The notes beneath the pieces were generated by a model. It saw nothing but the letters and a program-made list of their open reading frames with translations. It was not told the origin of the DNA and did no database searches. 36,336 nucleotides of DNA from an uncultured Pseudomonadota bacterium. Lineage in GTDB: Bacteria; Myxococcota_A; UBA796; GCA-2862545. This document shows positions 16,566-24,842 of this stretch, piece by piece. Position numbers and translations under genes: made by a program. The DNA is taken from NCBI GenBank assembly GCA_937891875.1, contig CALATR010000542.1:1-36336 (forward strand), written 5' to 3'. Every line of letters begins with the position of its first letter. The stretch's first letter is position 1.

Positions 16566-19343
16566 TCACCGCTTCCGCACCTTGCGTCCCCGCGCGATGA
16601 TCCGCTGGTCCGGGTCCAGCTCGACCTTCAGCTGGTCGGTCGTCACCGGCACCCGCAGCTCGCCGCGGCCGTCGACGACCTCGACGACCACCTGGATCGC
16701 TCGATCGCCGTCGTGCACGACCACCGGGACCTCGAAGGTGCCGAAGGGCACGTCGGACACGATCTCACCGGTCAGGGCGCCCCCGTCGTCGAGTCCCCAG
16801 GTGAGCTTCATGTCGGGCATGAAGCCGTTGTGGACCCAGAAGTCGAAGAACGGCTGAAGGTCCTGGCCCGAGGTCAGCTCCATCGCGGTCTGCACCCGCT
16901 CGGCGGTGACCGGTCCGGGCAGGCGGATCAGGCCGTCCAGCGCCTTGAAGTAGGCCTCCGTCCCGATCTTCCGGCGGAGCATGTCATGCAGCACGAAGGG
17001 GCCGTACTCGTAGACGATCTGGGGCTGGAAGGGGCTGCTGTAGGCATCGGTCAGGCTCGCCCGCTCCTCGGGACGGCCCGTCATGGACTCGTACAGCACG
17101 GGAGATCCGGGGAGGTCCTTCTCCCAGGTCCGCTGGTAGCCGCGCATCTTGTTCTCGCAGACCTCGGGACCGCCCAGCTTGCTGATGTACATGCACGCGA
17201 AGCCCTCGGCGAAGGACTCGGAGATCCACGCATCCTCGATCGAGTAGGGCCTGGCGAGGTGGCCCCAGTACTGGTGTGCGACCTCATGCGCGAGGAGCCC
17301 CTCCTCGAGGAACTTCAGCTCCAGCCTGCCCGCGCCCTTGGGTCCATCGAGCATCACCATCTGCTGGAGCTGGACCATGCCGTGGGGCGCGATCCAGACC
17401 ATGCTCAGGCACGCCGCGGGTGCCTCGAAGACGTCCATCTCGGGCACCGGGAAGTCGGGCAGCCATCCCCGGTAGTACTTGGCGATCTGGCGGACGTGCT
17501 GGCCCGCGCTCTTCAGCTGCCGGGGGCTCTTGCTGAACAGGTGGGTGCGCACGGCAGGCAGGCCGTCGCCGGCGGGGTCGACGTGGGTGAACCAGCGCCC
17601 GATCGCCACGCCGGGGAAGTTGGCGGGCTCGTCGTGCTGGACCTCGATCAGGCGCCAGCCCTTCTCCAGGGTGTCCTTGGTGGTGCGCCCCGAGGCGACC
17701 GCGCGCAGGCCGGTCCCATCGGGCACGGCGACCCGCAGGCGCAGGGGCCACGCCTGGCCCAGCTCCTGGCCCGGCAGGCGCGGCAGCGGCATGATCAGGC
17801 CGGTGCTGTCCCCCATGGGCCGCTCGCCCCAGCACTCGGTCCAGGTTCGCAGGCCCCAGGTGTCCTCGTGGTGGATCTGGAAGGTGATCGACTCTCCCTC
17901 CGCCACCGGCTCGGGGAAGAAGATCCACACCCCCACGGTGCGGGTCGCGCCGCGGATGAGCCCCGCCGGCGGTCGGGTCGAGGCTGCGCTTCCGCCGCCG
18001 TCCTCCTCGTCGTCTTCGTCGGCGTCCCGCAACCGGTCGCCGTCCTGCTCTTCATCCTGCTCGCGCAGGCGCTCGAGGTTGCGCTCGTCGACCACCGGCA
18101 CGCTGCCCGACAGCGACGTGCCGTCGGGCAGCACCACCTTGCGCAGCACCCAGGAGTCGGGCTCGGCCTGGACGAGCGGCACCTCCACCCGCATGCCCGA
18201 CAGCGGTGCGCCCCGCGCGGCCACGGTCAGCTCCGTGACCATGTCGACCTTCAGTGTGCCTTGATCCTTGGGAACCGCGAGGATCCGCGCCTCCGCCCGG
18301 ACCGGCACGACCCCGGCGAGGGTCTGCGGCGCGCTGGTCGGATCCCGCGGATCGCGCGGGGGGAACGGAACCCCGCCGACAACGCCGCTGACCGGCCAGC
18401 CCAGCGCATCGCGTCCGAGCGAGCGCACCGACCACTGGCGCCGCGGGTCCCACTGTCCGGCATCATCGCGGAGCAGGGCGAGCCAGCTGTCCCCGTCCCC
18501 CGGTGCATTGCGGCTGGCGCTGGTGAGCCCGTAGCGAAGGCTGGTCTTCAGGTCGACGAGGAGCAGGTGTCGGGCCGAGTCCTGCCAGGAGACGCCATCA
18601 TAGCGGTCCAGGGCGATGGCCTCGGGCAGCTCGAGGCCGAGGTGGTCGTACAGGCGCAGCCGGCGGGACAGCACCGCGTCCGCCCGGAGCAGCGCCGCAG
18701 ACAGGCCCTTCCGCTTGCCGTAGACCACGATGCCGAACACGTCGCTGTCGGGGTTGTCGGGATCGTCGAAGCCCGGGCCGACGTAGAGCTGCTGCAGTCG
18801 CGGGTCGGTGCCCAGGAACACGCCGGTGTCGACGCTCACCGTCAGCGGCTCCTCTCCGTGGGCCAGCGCCGCCACCGCGTCCTTCTCCGAGAGCCCGAAC
18901 CGGACCAGGCGGTTGGCGAGCACCTGGGCATCCGCGCGATCGTCGAGGCGCACGGTCGCGGTCGCGGTCGCGTCGACCAGCACGAAGCCGACGAAGGACC
19001 GGGTGCCGCGCTCGTCCGCAGACGGCAGGCGATCCGGTCGACCCGCCGCGCGCTGATCCCGGAGGAACGCCTCGGATCCCCGCTCCCACGCGCCGCCGAA
19101 GCGGCCGCTGAACACCGGGACCAGCACGCCGTCGGTGATCGTGAGGCGGAGCGGCCCCTCCTCGTAGACGATCGGCTCCTCGACGAGACGGTACAGGTCC
19201 TTCTCGGTGGAGATCGTGGTCAGCGCGCTCCAGCGGTCGATCCGCCGGTCCGCCGCCGAGACGTCCTCGGCAGCGACCGCGCCCGGGGTGTGGACCAACA
19301 GCGCGGCGACTAGCAGGATGATCGCGCTCCAGACGTGCTTCAT
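16566..19343 (-). CDS. M1-like zinc metallopeptidase, exported
   Basis: This 925-residue protein starts at the ATG preceded by GAGGGGG, opening a Sec signal peptide (cut near AVAA, residue 25). The zinc site HEVAH (686-690) with Glu709 exactly 18 residues later is the M1 (gluzincin) signature HExxH-x18-E. A YEYGPFVLHDML segment follows, as in M1 enzymes. The GxMEN substrate motif of true aminopeptidases is not seen; its place reads APHGMVQLQQ. The long N-terminal part (30-480) is not M1-like and includes a strongly acidic insert (about 424-450), so this is a large periplasmic M1-type protein of unclear substrate. It lies 10 bases after the MMPL gene and 17 bases before the transpeptidase gene. 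Confidence 0.9.
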   Translation of the reverse strand: MKHVWSAIILLVAALLVHTPGAVAAEDVSAADRRIDRWSALTTISTEKDLYRLVEEPIVYEEGPLRLTITDGVLVPVFSGRFGGAWERGSEAFLRDQRAAGRPDRLPSADERGTRSFVGFVLVDATATATVRLDDRADAQVLANRLVRFGLSEKDAVAALAHGEEPLTVSVDTGVFLGTDPRLQQLYVGPGFDDPDNPDSDVFGIVVYGKRKGLSAALLRADAVLSRRLRLYDHLGLELPEAIALDRYDGVSWQDSARHLLLVDLKTSLRYGLTSASRNAPGDGDSWLALLRDDAGQWDPRRQWSVRSLGRDALGWPVSGVVGGVPFPPRDPRDPTSAPQTLAGVVPVRAEARILAVPKDQGTLKVDMVTELTVAARGAPLSGMRVEVPLVQAEPDSWVLRKVVLPDGTSLSGSVPVVDERNLERLREQDEEQDGDRLRDADEDDEEDGGGSAASTRPPAGLIRGATRTVGVWIFFPEPVAEGESITFQIHHEDTWGLRTWTECWGERPMGDSTGLIMPLPRLPGQELGQAWPLRLRVAVPDGTGLRAVASGRTTKDTLEKGWRLIEVQHDEPANFPGVAIGRWFTHVDPAGDGLPAVRTHLFSKSPRQLKSAGQHVRQIAKYYRGWLPDFPVPEMDVFEAPAACLSMVWIAPHGMVQLQQMVMLDGPKGAGRLELKFLEEGLLAHEVAHQYWGHLARPYSIEDAWISESFAEGFACMYISKLGGPEVCENKMRGYQRTWEKDLPGSPVLYESMTGRPEERASLTDAYSSPFQPQIVYEYGPFVLHDMLRRKIGTEAYFKALDGLIRLPGPVTAERVQTAMELTSGQDLQPFFDFWVHNGFMPDMKLTWGLDDGGALTGEIVSDVPFGTFEVPVVVHDGDRAIQVVVEVVDGRGELRVPVTTDQLKVELDPDQRIIARGRKVRKR

Positions 19344-19353
19344 GAGGCCCCCT

Positions 19354-21504
19354 CTACGAGTGCAGCGTAGCATCCTTCGCGTTGGCGGCCGCAGATCCGA
19401 CCTGCGCCCTGGGAACCACCGCAAAGACCAGCAGGGTCGCGCCGACGACCCCTGCAAACGCCGGAGTCACGATCATCGCGACGTCGCCGGGGGTCGACAG
19501 GCCGGCGGTGAACAGGGCGGCGAGCCCGGCGAGCAGCAGGCCCGTCGTCCAGGCGATGGGCACGAGCAGCTCGGAGAGGGTGCGCTCGGCGGCGTCGAGG
19601 GGCTGGGCCCCGTCCCGGCGCAGGGCGGCGGCCCGCAGCGAGAGATGGATCCAGACATCCACGCCGACCCCGAGCGCCAGGGCGAACGCGAGCACGACCG
19701 GCTCGGTGAGCCCCACGTCGAAGAGCGCGAGCGCCGCGGCGGTGGCGGCGACCGCGAGGGCGGCAGGCACGAGGCCCCACAGCGCGAGGCGCAGGGAGCG
19801 CAGGCCGACGGCGAGCACCACCAACAGGCCGATCCCGGTGGCGAGGCAGCTCATCCACAGATCGCGGGGGATCCGGCGCGCCCCGCGGACGGCGACATCG
19901 ACGAAGCCCCGGGTGGAGACGGTGACGCCGGGGGGCACCTGCAGCGCCTCGACCGCGTCCACCGCAGCGAGCCAGCGATCGGGCTCCCAGGTGACCAGGC
20001 GGGCGTGCAGGCGGTACCCCCGGCCTTCCGGAAGCGCCCACAGTGCTCCTCCTTCCTTGCGAAGTGCCGCGTGACCCGCTCGGAGCACGGACGAGCCACG
20101 CGCCAGCGCCCGCCGGGAGACGAGGGCCTCGGGGGGGCGCCCCTCGGCGCGACCGATCCACAGGGCGACCTCGGCGAACGAGAGCACCGCGCCAATCTCC
20201 TCGCGCTGGACGAGGTCTCCGTGGGTGGCGAGCAGGGCCCGGTAGAGGGTGGGCTCGCCGACGCCGGCGTCGCTGCCGAGGTCGACCTCCAGCGTCGGCA
20301 GCCCGCCCAGCTCGCGGGTGGCCTGCTCGTGCAGGACCCGGGTCGGGTGGGTGGCGGGCAGCTCGTCGAGGAGGCGCAGGGTCGGGCGCAGGGTGGGTGC
20401 GGCGACCACACCGGCGGCAACGACAGCGACCCCGCACAGCGCCCACAGCACGCGCAGGCGGCGCACGCCCTGGACCCCGGCACGGACGCGACCGAGGGGC
20501 ACCCGCTGCAGGTCGCGCACGGTGGGTCCCGGCCACAGGCGCAGGGCGAGGATGGGCAGGGCCAGGCCGCTGATCAGGGCGAGCACGATGCCGCCTGACG
20601 AGAGCAGGGCGAAGCGACCGAGCGGCAGGGAGGTGATGGGCACGAGCAGCAGCAGGCTGCCCGCGGTGGTGGCGGTCGTCAGGGTGCACGGCAGCGCGAC
20701 CTCGGCCAGGGTGGCCGCCGCGCGGGCGACGGGATCCTCCCCCGTCTGGCGGGACCAGGCGTGCACCACGTAGACCGTGTCCGCGAGGCCGAAGACCAGC
20801 ACCACCACGGGCACCAGCAGGTTGGGACCGCCGAGCGACAGCCCGGACAGCCCGGCGAGGCCGATGGTCGCGGTGGTGGCGAGGCCGACCGCGGCCAGCG
20901 GGAGCACGACCGCCCGCCACGTGCGCCCGACGACCGCGAGTCCCAGCGCCATGAGTGAGACCGCCAGGCCGAGCAGCCAGGGCAGATCCCGCCGCGACTG
21001 GGCGGTGAGCGCGTCCTCCAGCACGGGCAGGCCCAGCACCACCGCCCCGTCCGCGTCGGCGAGCGCCGCCCGGATCCCCTCGACCGCAGGATGTTCCTCC
21101 CCTCTCGCCGTGTGCACGACAATCCCGGAGCGAGTCTCCAGCCCGCCCAGCGCCCACCCGTCTGCCCGGGCGCGGTCGAGCAGCGCCTCCGGGAGCACGG
21201 TGACCAGCGCGTGGTCGACGTCCATGGGCACCGCGCGCTCGACGCCGGGCACGGCAGCCAGGGAGGCGGCCGTCGCGTCCAGCTGCTCGCCCCCCACCCG
21301 GTCGGCGAAGGCCACGACCACCGGCGCCGGCGGACGCTCGGCATCCCCGGCGCGATCGGCGTAGAGCGCGGCGATGTCGACCTGCAGGCCGAGCACGCGC
21401 ACGCCGGGCACGGACAGCAGCACCAGGGCGGCCAGCACGACGGCCAGCAGCCCCGGCGCGCGCGCCAGGGCCGTGGCCCAGCGGGGTGTCATCGGGTCGG
21501 ACAC
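19354..21504 (-). CDS. MMPL/RND-superfamily membrane protein
   Basis: This 716-residue protein shows two RND-like halves. Each has one helix, then an exported loop, then a cluster of about five to six helices (about 20-340 and 350-690). The first cluster holds GLADTVYVVHAW, the second ALGVGVDVWIHLSLR, which match the MMPL/sterol-sensing helix 4 pattern (G..D....). Members move lipids or other hydrophobic substrates across the envelope using ion flow. The GTG start directly follows the stop of the lipoprotein gene (TGA 21505-21507), an arrangement typical of coupling; ATG 21490-21492 is an alternative. With an upstream lipoprotein and downstream exported peptidase it may form an envelope export unit. 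Confidence 0.87.
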   Translation of the reverse strand: MSDPMTPRWATALARAPGLLAVVLAALVLLSVPGVRVLGLQVDIAALYADRAGDAERPPAPVVVAFADRVGGEQLDATAASLAAVPGVERAVPMDVDHALVTVLPEALLDRARADGWALGGLETRSGIVVHTARGEEHPAVEGIRAALADADGAVVLGLPVLEDALTAQSRRDLPWLLGLAVSLMALGLAVVGRTWRAVVLPLAAVGLATTATIGLAGLSGLSLGGPNLLVPVVVLVFGLADTVYVVHAWSRQTGEDPVARAAATLAEVALPCTLTTATTAGSLLLLVPITSLPLGRFALLSSGGIVLALISGLALPILALRLWPGPTVRDLQRVPLGRVRAGVQGVRRLRVLWALCGVAVVAAGVVAAPTLRPTLRLLDELPATHPTRVLHEQATRELGGLPTLEVDLGSDAGVGEPTLYRALLATHGDLVQREEIGAVLSFAEVALWIGRAEGRPPEALVSRRALARGSSVLRAGHAALRKEGGALWALPEGRGYRLHARLVTWEPDRWLAAVDAVEALQVPPGVTVSTRGFVDVAVRGARRIPRDLWMSCLATGIGLLVVLAVGLRSLRLALWGLVPAALAVAATAAALALFDVGLTEPVVLAFALALGVGVDVWIHLSLRAAALRRDGAQPLDAAERTLSELLVPIAWTTGLLLAGLAALFTAGLSTPGDVAMIVTPAFAGVVGATLLVFAVVPRAQVGSAAANAKDATLHS

Positions 21505-23481
21505 TCAGTCGTGCTCGATGCCCAGCTCGTCCAGGGTCGTCGTGTCCAGCCAGCGGGGCACGTCATTGCTGTCCAGCGCGCTGTTGAACAGGTCCTCGTC
21601 GAACAGCGAGGGCAGCTGCTCCACGTCCCCGTCGATGACCGCGCGGGAGATGTGGATGATGCCCGCTCCCTGGACCAGCCAGTACCCGTTGTCCTCGTAC
21701 ATCTGGAACCCATCGGAGCAGCGGCCGTCCAGGTAGAAGTAGGCGTCTGCACCGGACTCCGCGAGGATCGACGCGCGGTCGGGCGGGTCGGCGAAGAACT
21801 CGGCCACGGTCAGGTCGTACTCGGACGCCGTCGCCAGCGTGGTGCCTGTCGCTCCGCCGTGGGCCGCCTCCAGCGCGGCCAGGTCCAGGTCGATCCGGGT
21901 CAGGTAGGTGCGGTCTCCGGCGTAGTCGGGCACCAGCACGCCCTGCCCCCCCGGCTCGGCGGCGAGCACGGTGCGCAGGTTGCCCAGCAGATCACCAAAC
22001 GCGGCCTCCATCGCGGTGAAGTCCGCAGTCTTGCGATGGTTCAGCGCGTTGTTGTTGAACAGGTCCACCGTCTCCGCCGCAGTCATGCCGTAGATGGGCT
22101 GTGGCGCGCAGCTGGCGCCGTTCCAGCGGTCCTGGGTCTTGGCGCCGACGTAGTCCTCGGGCGCGCCGCCCTCGCCGGCCAGCTGGTACTGCTCGGAGGC
22201 CTCCAGCACGACCACCGCAGCCTGGAAGGCCCCCGCGAGCGCCAGGGCATCCGCCTGGTTGATGGACACGTCGGCCCGGGCGATCGGGTTGGCCTCGTGA
22301 GGAACGCTGAACTCGAGGGCGTCGTCCTCACCCGCCGCGGCGAAGTCGACCGCGATGTCGTGGAAGCGCCCGGACAGCCCGCCCAGCTGGTCGTGCACGG
22401 CGCCGAAGGACGGCAGATCGCAGACCTCGGCCAGGAAGTTCATGACCGGGAAGGCACCGCAGTCCATGCCCTTGCAGAGGTCGTCCTCGTCCACGGTGCT
22501 GAAGGGCACGTCCGCGTCCGTGGGGACGTCCCACAGGGTGTCCTCCACGGTGCCGTCGACCCGATGCACGGCGGCACACAGGCTGGTGTCGCACCAGCCG
22601 GGCATCGTGATGTCGAAGGTGAAGGCCAGGGCGTCACCGGCCCGGGTCCCCGCCTCGTCCACGGTGATGGTGCCGCTCGGGGTCGCGGTGCTCTCGTACC
22701 AGCCCACGCACGAGCTGAACGGCGCGTCACAGGGCGGGTAGTAGCGCAGGTTGTAGCGATCGATGCGCGCCACGTCGAGCTTCAGGCCCTTGGCGAGCGC
22801 CACCCCGGAGCCGTCCTGGTAGACATCGCCGGGGTCGAGCGACAGGTACAGGTAGCCGCCATCCCCCATGAAGTTGTCGAGCTCCAACCAGACCTCTCCC
22901 GGCTCCACCCAGGCGTAGGACTGCGGCTTCACCGGGTGCATGTCGTAGGCGGTGCCCGAGGCCGATCCGCTGGGCGCCGCCTCTGCGGTCAGGGCGACCT
23001 CGCCGCCGTCTCCCTCGGCCACCATGCGGTACAGCCCCCGGGGGCCGTGGGCACGCTCGGTGCTGAAGGACTCGTTGCACCAGCCCAGGAGCTGATCCGG
23101 CTCCGACCACTCGGTCACCTGGAGCAGGTTCGAGATCCCGCGGCCGAACCGGGACTCCTTGTCGCTGGGGTCGGCCTTCACGCAGGCATCGTAGGCCTGG
23201 TAGGCAGCGACCACGTCCAGGGCGCGCAGGGCGTCGTGGCCCGTCGGACAGGCGACGGCCTCGGGGTCCGTGTCGGTGTCCGTGTCGGTATCGGTGTCCG
23301 TGTCGGTATCCGTGTCGGTGTCGGTGTCGGGGTCCGTGTCGGTGTCGGTGTCCGAGTCGGTGTCCGAGTCCGTGTCCGAGTCCGTGTCGACATCGGTGTC
23401 GGTGTCGGTGTCCTTGCTGGGGCACCCGGTCAGCGTCGCGACGAGCACGGCGCCCAGGAACGGCAGGGTCAAGCGAGTCAT
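21505..23481 (-). CDS. Large lipoprotein with Asp-Thr repeat linker
   Basis: This 658-residue protein has a lipobox LTGC (Cys20) followed by about 50 residues of alternating Asp with Thr or Ser (about 24-72), then PEAVACPTGHDALRAL and a large globular region. A TPR-like stretch (residues 80-125) is followed by a beta-rich part with several Cys and then a helical C-terminus; no family was recognised. Asp-Thr linkers behind lipoboxes are common in myxobacterial surface lipoproteins and probably act as an extended spacer. The ATG has a GGAGGA site. It is the first gene of the run lipoprotein, MMPL, M1-like peptidase, transpeptidase, and is fused by stop/start to the MMPL gene, so it is a likely partner of that transporter. 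Confidence 0.85.
   Translation of the reverse strand: MTRLTLPFLGAVLVATLTGCPSKDTDTDTDVDTDSDTDSDTDSDTDTDTDPDTDTDTDTDTDTDTDTDTDTDPEAVACPTGHDALRALDVVAAYQAYDACVKADPSDKESRFGRGISNLLQVTEWSEPDQLLGWCNESFSTERAHGPRGLYRMVAEGDGGEVALTAEAAPSGSASGTAYDMHPVKPQSYAWVEPGEVWLELDNFMGDGGYLYLSLDPGDVYQDGSGVALAKGLKLDVARIDRYNLRYYPPCDAPFSSCVGWYESTATPSGTITVDEAGTRAGDALAFTFDITMPGWCDTSLCAAVHRVDGTVEDTLWDVPTDADVPFSTVDEDDLCKGMDCGAFPVMNFLAEVCDLPSFGAVHDQLGGLSGRFHDIAVDFAAAGEDDALEFSVPHEANPIARADVSINQADALALAGAFQAAVVVLEASEQYQLAGEGGAPEDYVGAKTQDRWNGASCAPQPIYGMTAAETVDLFNNNALNHRKTADFTAMEAAFGDLLGNLRTVLAAEPGGQGVLVPDYAGDRTYLTRIDLDLAALEAAHGGATGTTLATASEYDLTVAEFFADPPDRASILAESGADAYFYLDGRCSDGFQMYEDNGYWLVQGAGIIHISRAVIDGDVEQLPSLFDEDLFNSALDSNDVPRWLDTTTLDELGIEHD
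23264..23413 (-). repeat. Low-complexity repeat encoding the Asp-Thr linker
   Basis: About 150 bases of short, imperfect GTGTCG/GTGTCC/GAGTCC hexamer-like units encode alternating Asp and Thr or Ser on the minus strand. All units keep the frame, so length change by slippage would lengthen or shorten the spacer without breaking the gene. Confidence 0.9.
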
Positions 23482-23560
23482 GGTGTTCGTCCTCCGCGCC
23501 GTGTGTGTACCGCGCGGGAGGATCCGTCACGACCCGCGCAAGTTCCTGCGCGACGGGCGG

Positions 23561-24508
23561 CTAGCCTTCGCTGTCGCTCGACGACTCCGAGTCCGCCGCC
23601 GCCGCCGCAGACGCCGCCGCGCGCGGCCGAGGACGACTCCGCGCTCGGGCCCGACGCTTCCACTTGCCGAGCCCCTTCTCCACCAGCTTCCTCCCGCGAC
23701 GATCGTCCGCGTCCGTCTTCGAGGCCGCGGTGACCTTGGCTGCCGTGGCGTTGCAGTCGAAGTGCTCGAGGCGGGTGTTGTCCGGGTCCCAGGCCGCCTC
23801 CTGCCGCATGCCGGCCCGCGTCGCCCGCTCGGCCTCGCTGTCGCTCTCCTCGGACAGCGACTCGTCGGCGATCGCCTTGTCGGCGTGGGGCTGCGTGACC
23901 GAGTAGTCGACGATGTGTCCGTGAGGTGGGCGCTGCCGACGCCGCTTCGAGCCGATCCCGACGCCCAGCTCCCTCCCGTGACGGTCGAGGTAGATCGGCT
24001 CGCCACATCGCCCACAGGTCGCCTTCGAAGCAGCCTTCTCCTTGCCCGCGGGAAGGCCGAGCTCCTCGCGGGGCCGCTTGCGCTTGCGCACCCGGCCGGC
24101 GATGACGTCCGACTCGCTGATGTCCTCGTCCGACGACAGGTCCCGCACCTCGGAGAGCCGCTCCACGGCGGCCGCGAAGCCAGGCGGCTTGCTCGGCCGG
24201 CGCTCTCCCTTCCGGTCCAGGGCACGCTCGTAGTCCGCCTCATCCGCCAGATCCTCGGCCTCGTCCTCCGAGTCGAGCACGAAGTCGGGCTCACCATCGG
24301 AGTCCGCCGGGACCCGCGAGCCGTAGTACGCCGAGGCTGCGGCGAGCACGCTCGACCCGCTGTCCGAGCTCGACCCGCTGTCCGAGCTCGACCCGCTGTC
24401 CGAGCTCGACCCGCTGTCCGAGCTCGACACGGGCGCAGCGGCGCTCGCCGACGACGAGGCGGCCACCGCGCGTCCTCTGGAGCCTGCCCTGGCCTTGCGA
24501 CGGTACAT
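23561..24508 (-). CDS. Ser/Asp-rich protein with possible HNH nuclease core
   Basis: The start at 24508 is set by a GGAGGA site nine bases before the ATG; the frame is open far upstream. The 315-residue chain begins basic, then holds four SSSDSG-type repeats (about 28-53), an acidic stretch (70-95), a central Cys/His module (160-255) and a Lys/Arg-rich tail ending in Ser/Asp/Glu. The module has CGRC (165-168), GHIVDY (His198), DNTRLEH (Asn244, His249) and DCN (Cys252, Asn253). This order matches a zinc-bound HNH fold with Cys-Cys-His-Cys ligands and a long loop. That would make it a DNA or RNA nuclease, possibly a toxin. The assignment is inferred from residue order only; it could also be a non-enzymatic zinc protein. 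Confidence 0.6.
   Translation of the reverse strand: MYRRKARAGSRGRAVAASSSASAAAPVSSSDSGSSSDSGSSSDSGSSSDSGSSVLAAASAYYGSRVPADSDGEPDFVLDSEDEAEDLADEADYERALDRKGERRPSKPPGFAAAVERLSEVRDLSSDEDISESDVIAGRVRKRKRPREELGLPAGKEKAASKATCGRCGEPIYLDRHGRELGVGIGSKRRRQRPPHGHIVDYSVTQPHADKAIADESLSEESDSEAERATRAGMRQEAAWDPDNTRLEHFDCNATAAKVTAASKTDADDRRGRKLVEKGLGKWKRRARARSRPRPRAAASAAAAADSESSSDSEG
24351..24428 (-). repeat. 18-base tandem repeat (four copies plus a part)
   Basis: The unit CTCGACCCGCTGTCCGAG is repeated four times without error (24351-24422), followed by a six-base partial copy. It encodes the SSSDSG repeats of the possible nuclease gene on the minus strand. Perfect identity suggests recent expansion. Confidence 0.95.
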
Positions 24509-24842
24509 CGATCCTCCAACGGTCTCCTGAAAATCGACCTGTCGAGGACCTAGTCCGCTCCAGACCACACCATGATTACGGCGCATTACTCCTGGGACGG
24601 GCGGCGAGCGAAGCCAGCGCGACCAGCCCGACAGGCGCAGCAGGCACACCCGACCCGCGCCACGACCCAGCCCCAGCGCGAGGCTGCGGGGAAGGGGTCG
24701 GAAAGCCAAGGGTTGCCCCGTGGTCTGACACAGTACGAGTGCGGGGCTCGACCCTCGACCGTCGGGACATGCGCGCAGCTGCCTTCGCAGCCGGTGTTCG
24801 CCTGACCTCCAAGAGGGTACGCTCCCGCAGGAGATGCCCTCG
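24509..24842. other. Divergent intergenic region without a gene
   Basis: These 334 bases separate the possible nuclease gene (minus) from the STAND-type regulator (plus) and must hold the start signals of both. The only short plus frame (24572-24805) has no ribosome site and biased composition, so it is not called. No clear promoter box pair was identified. Confidence 0.5.

Noticed and set aside
16383..19313. Plus-strand open frame of 976 codons
   Set aside because: It is the antisense of the M1-like peptidase, with shadow composition and no ribosome site.
23264..23413. Array of short repeats, considered as a CRISPR array
   Set aside because: The units are contiguous hexamer-like repeats without spacers and encode the Asp-Thr linker of a lipoprotein.
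24572..24805. Short plus frame in the divergent region before the regulator
   Set aside because: No ribosome site, biased Arg/Pro/Gln composition and no sign of conservation; more likely noncoding.
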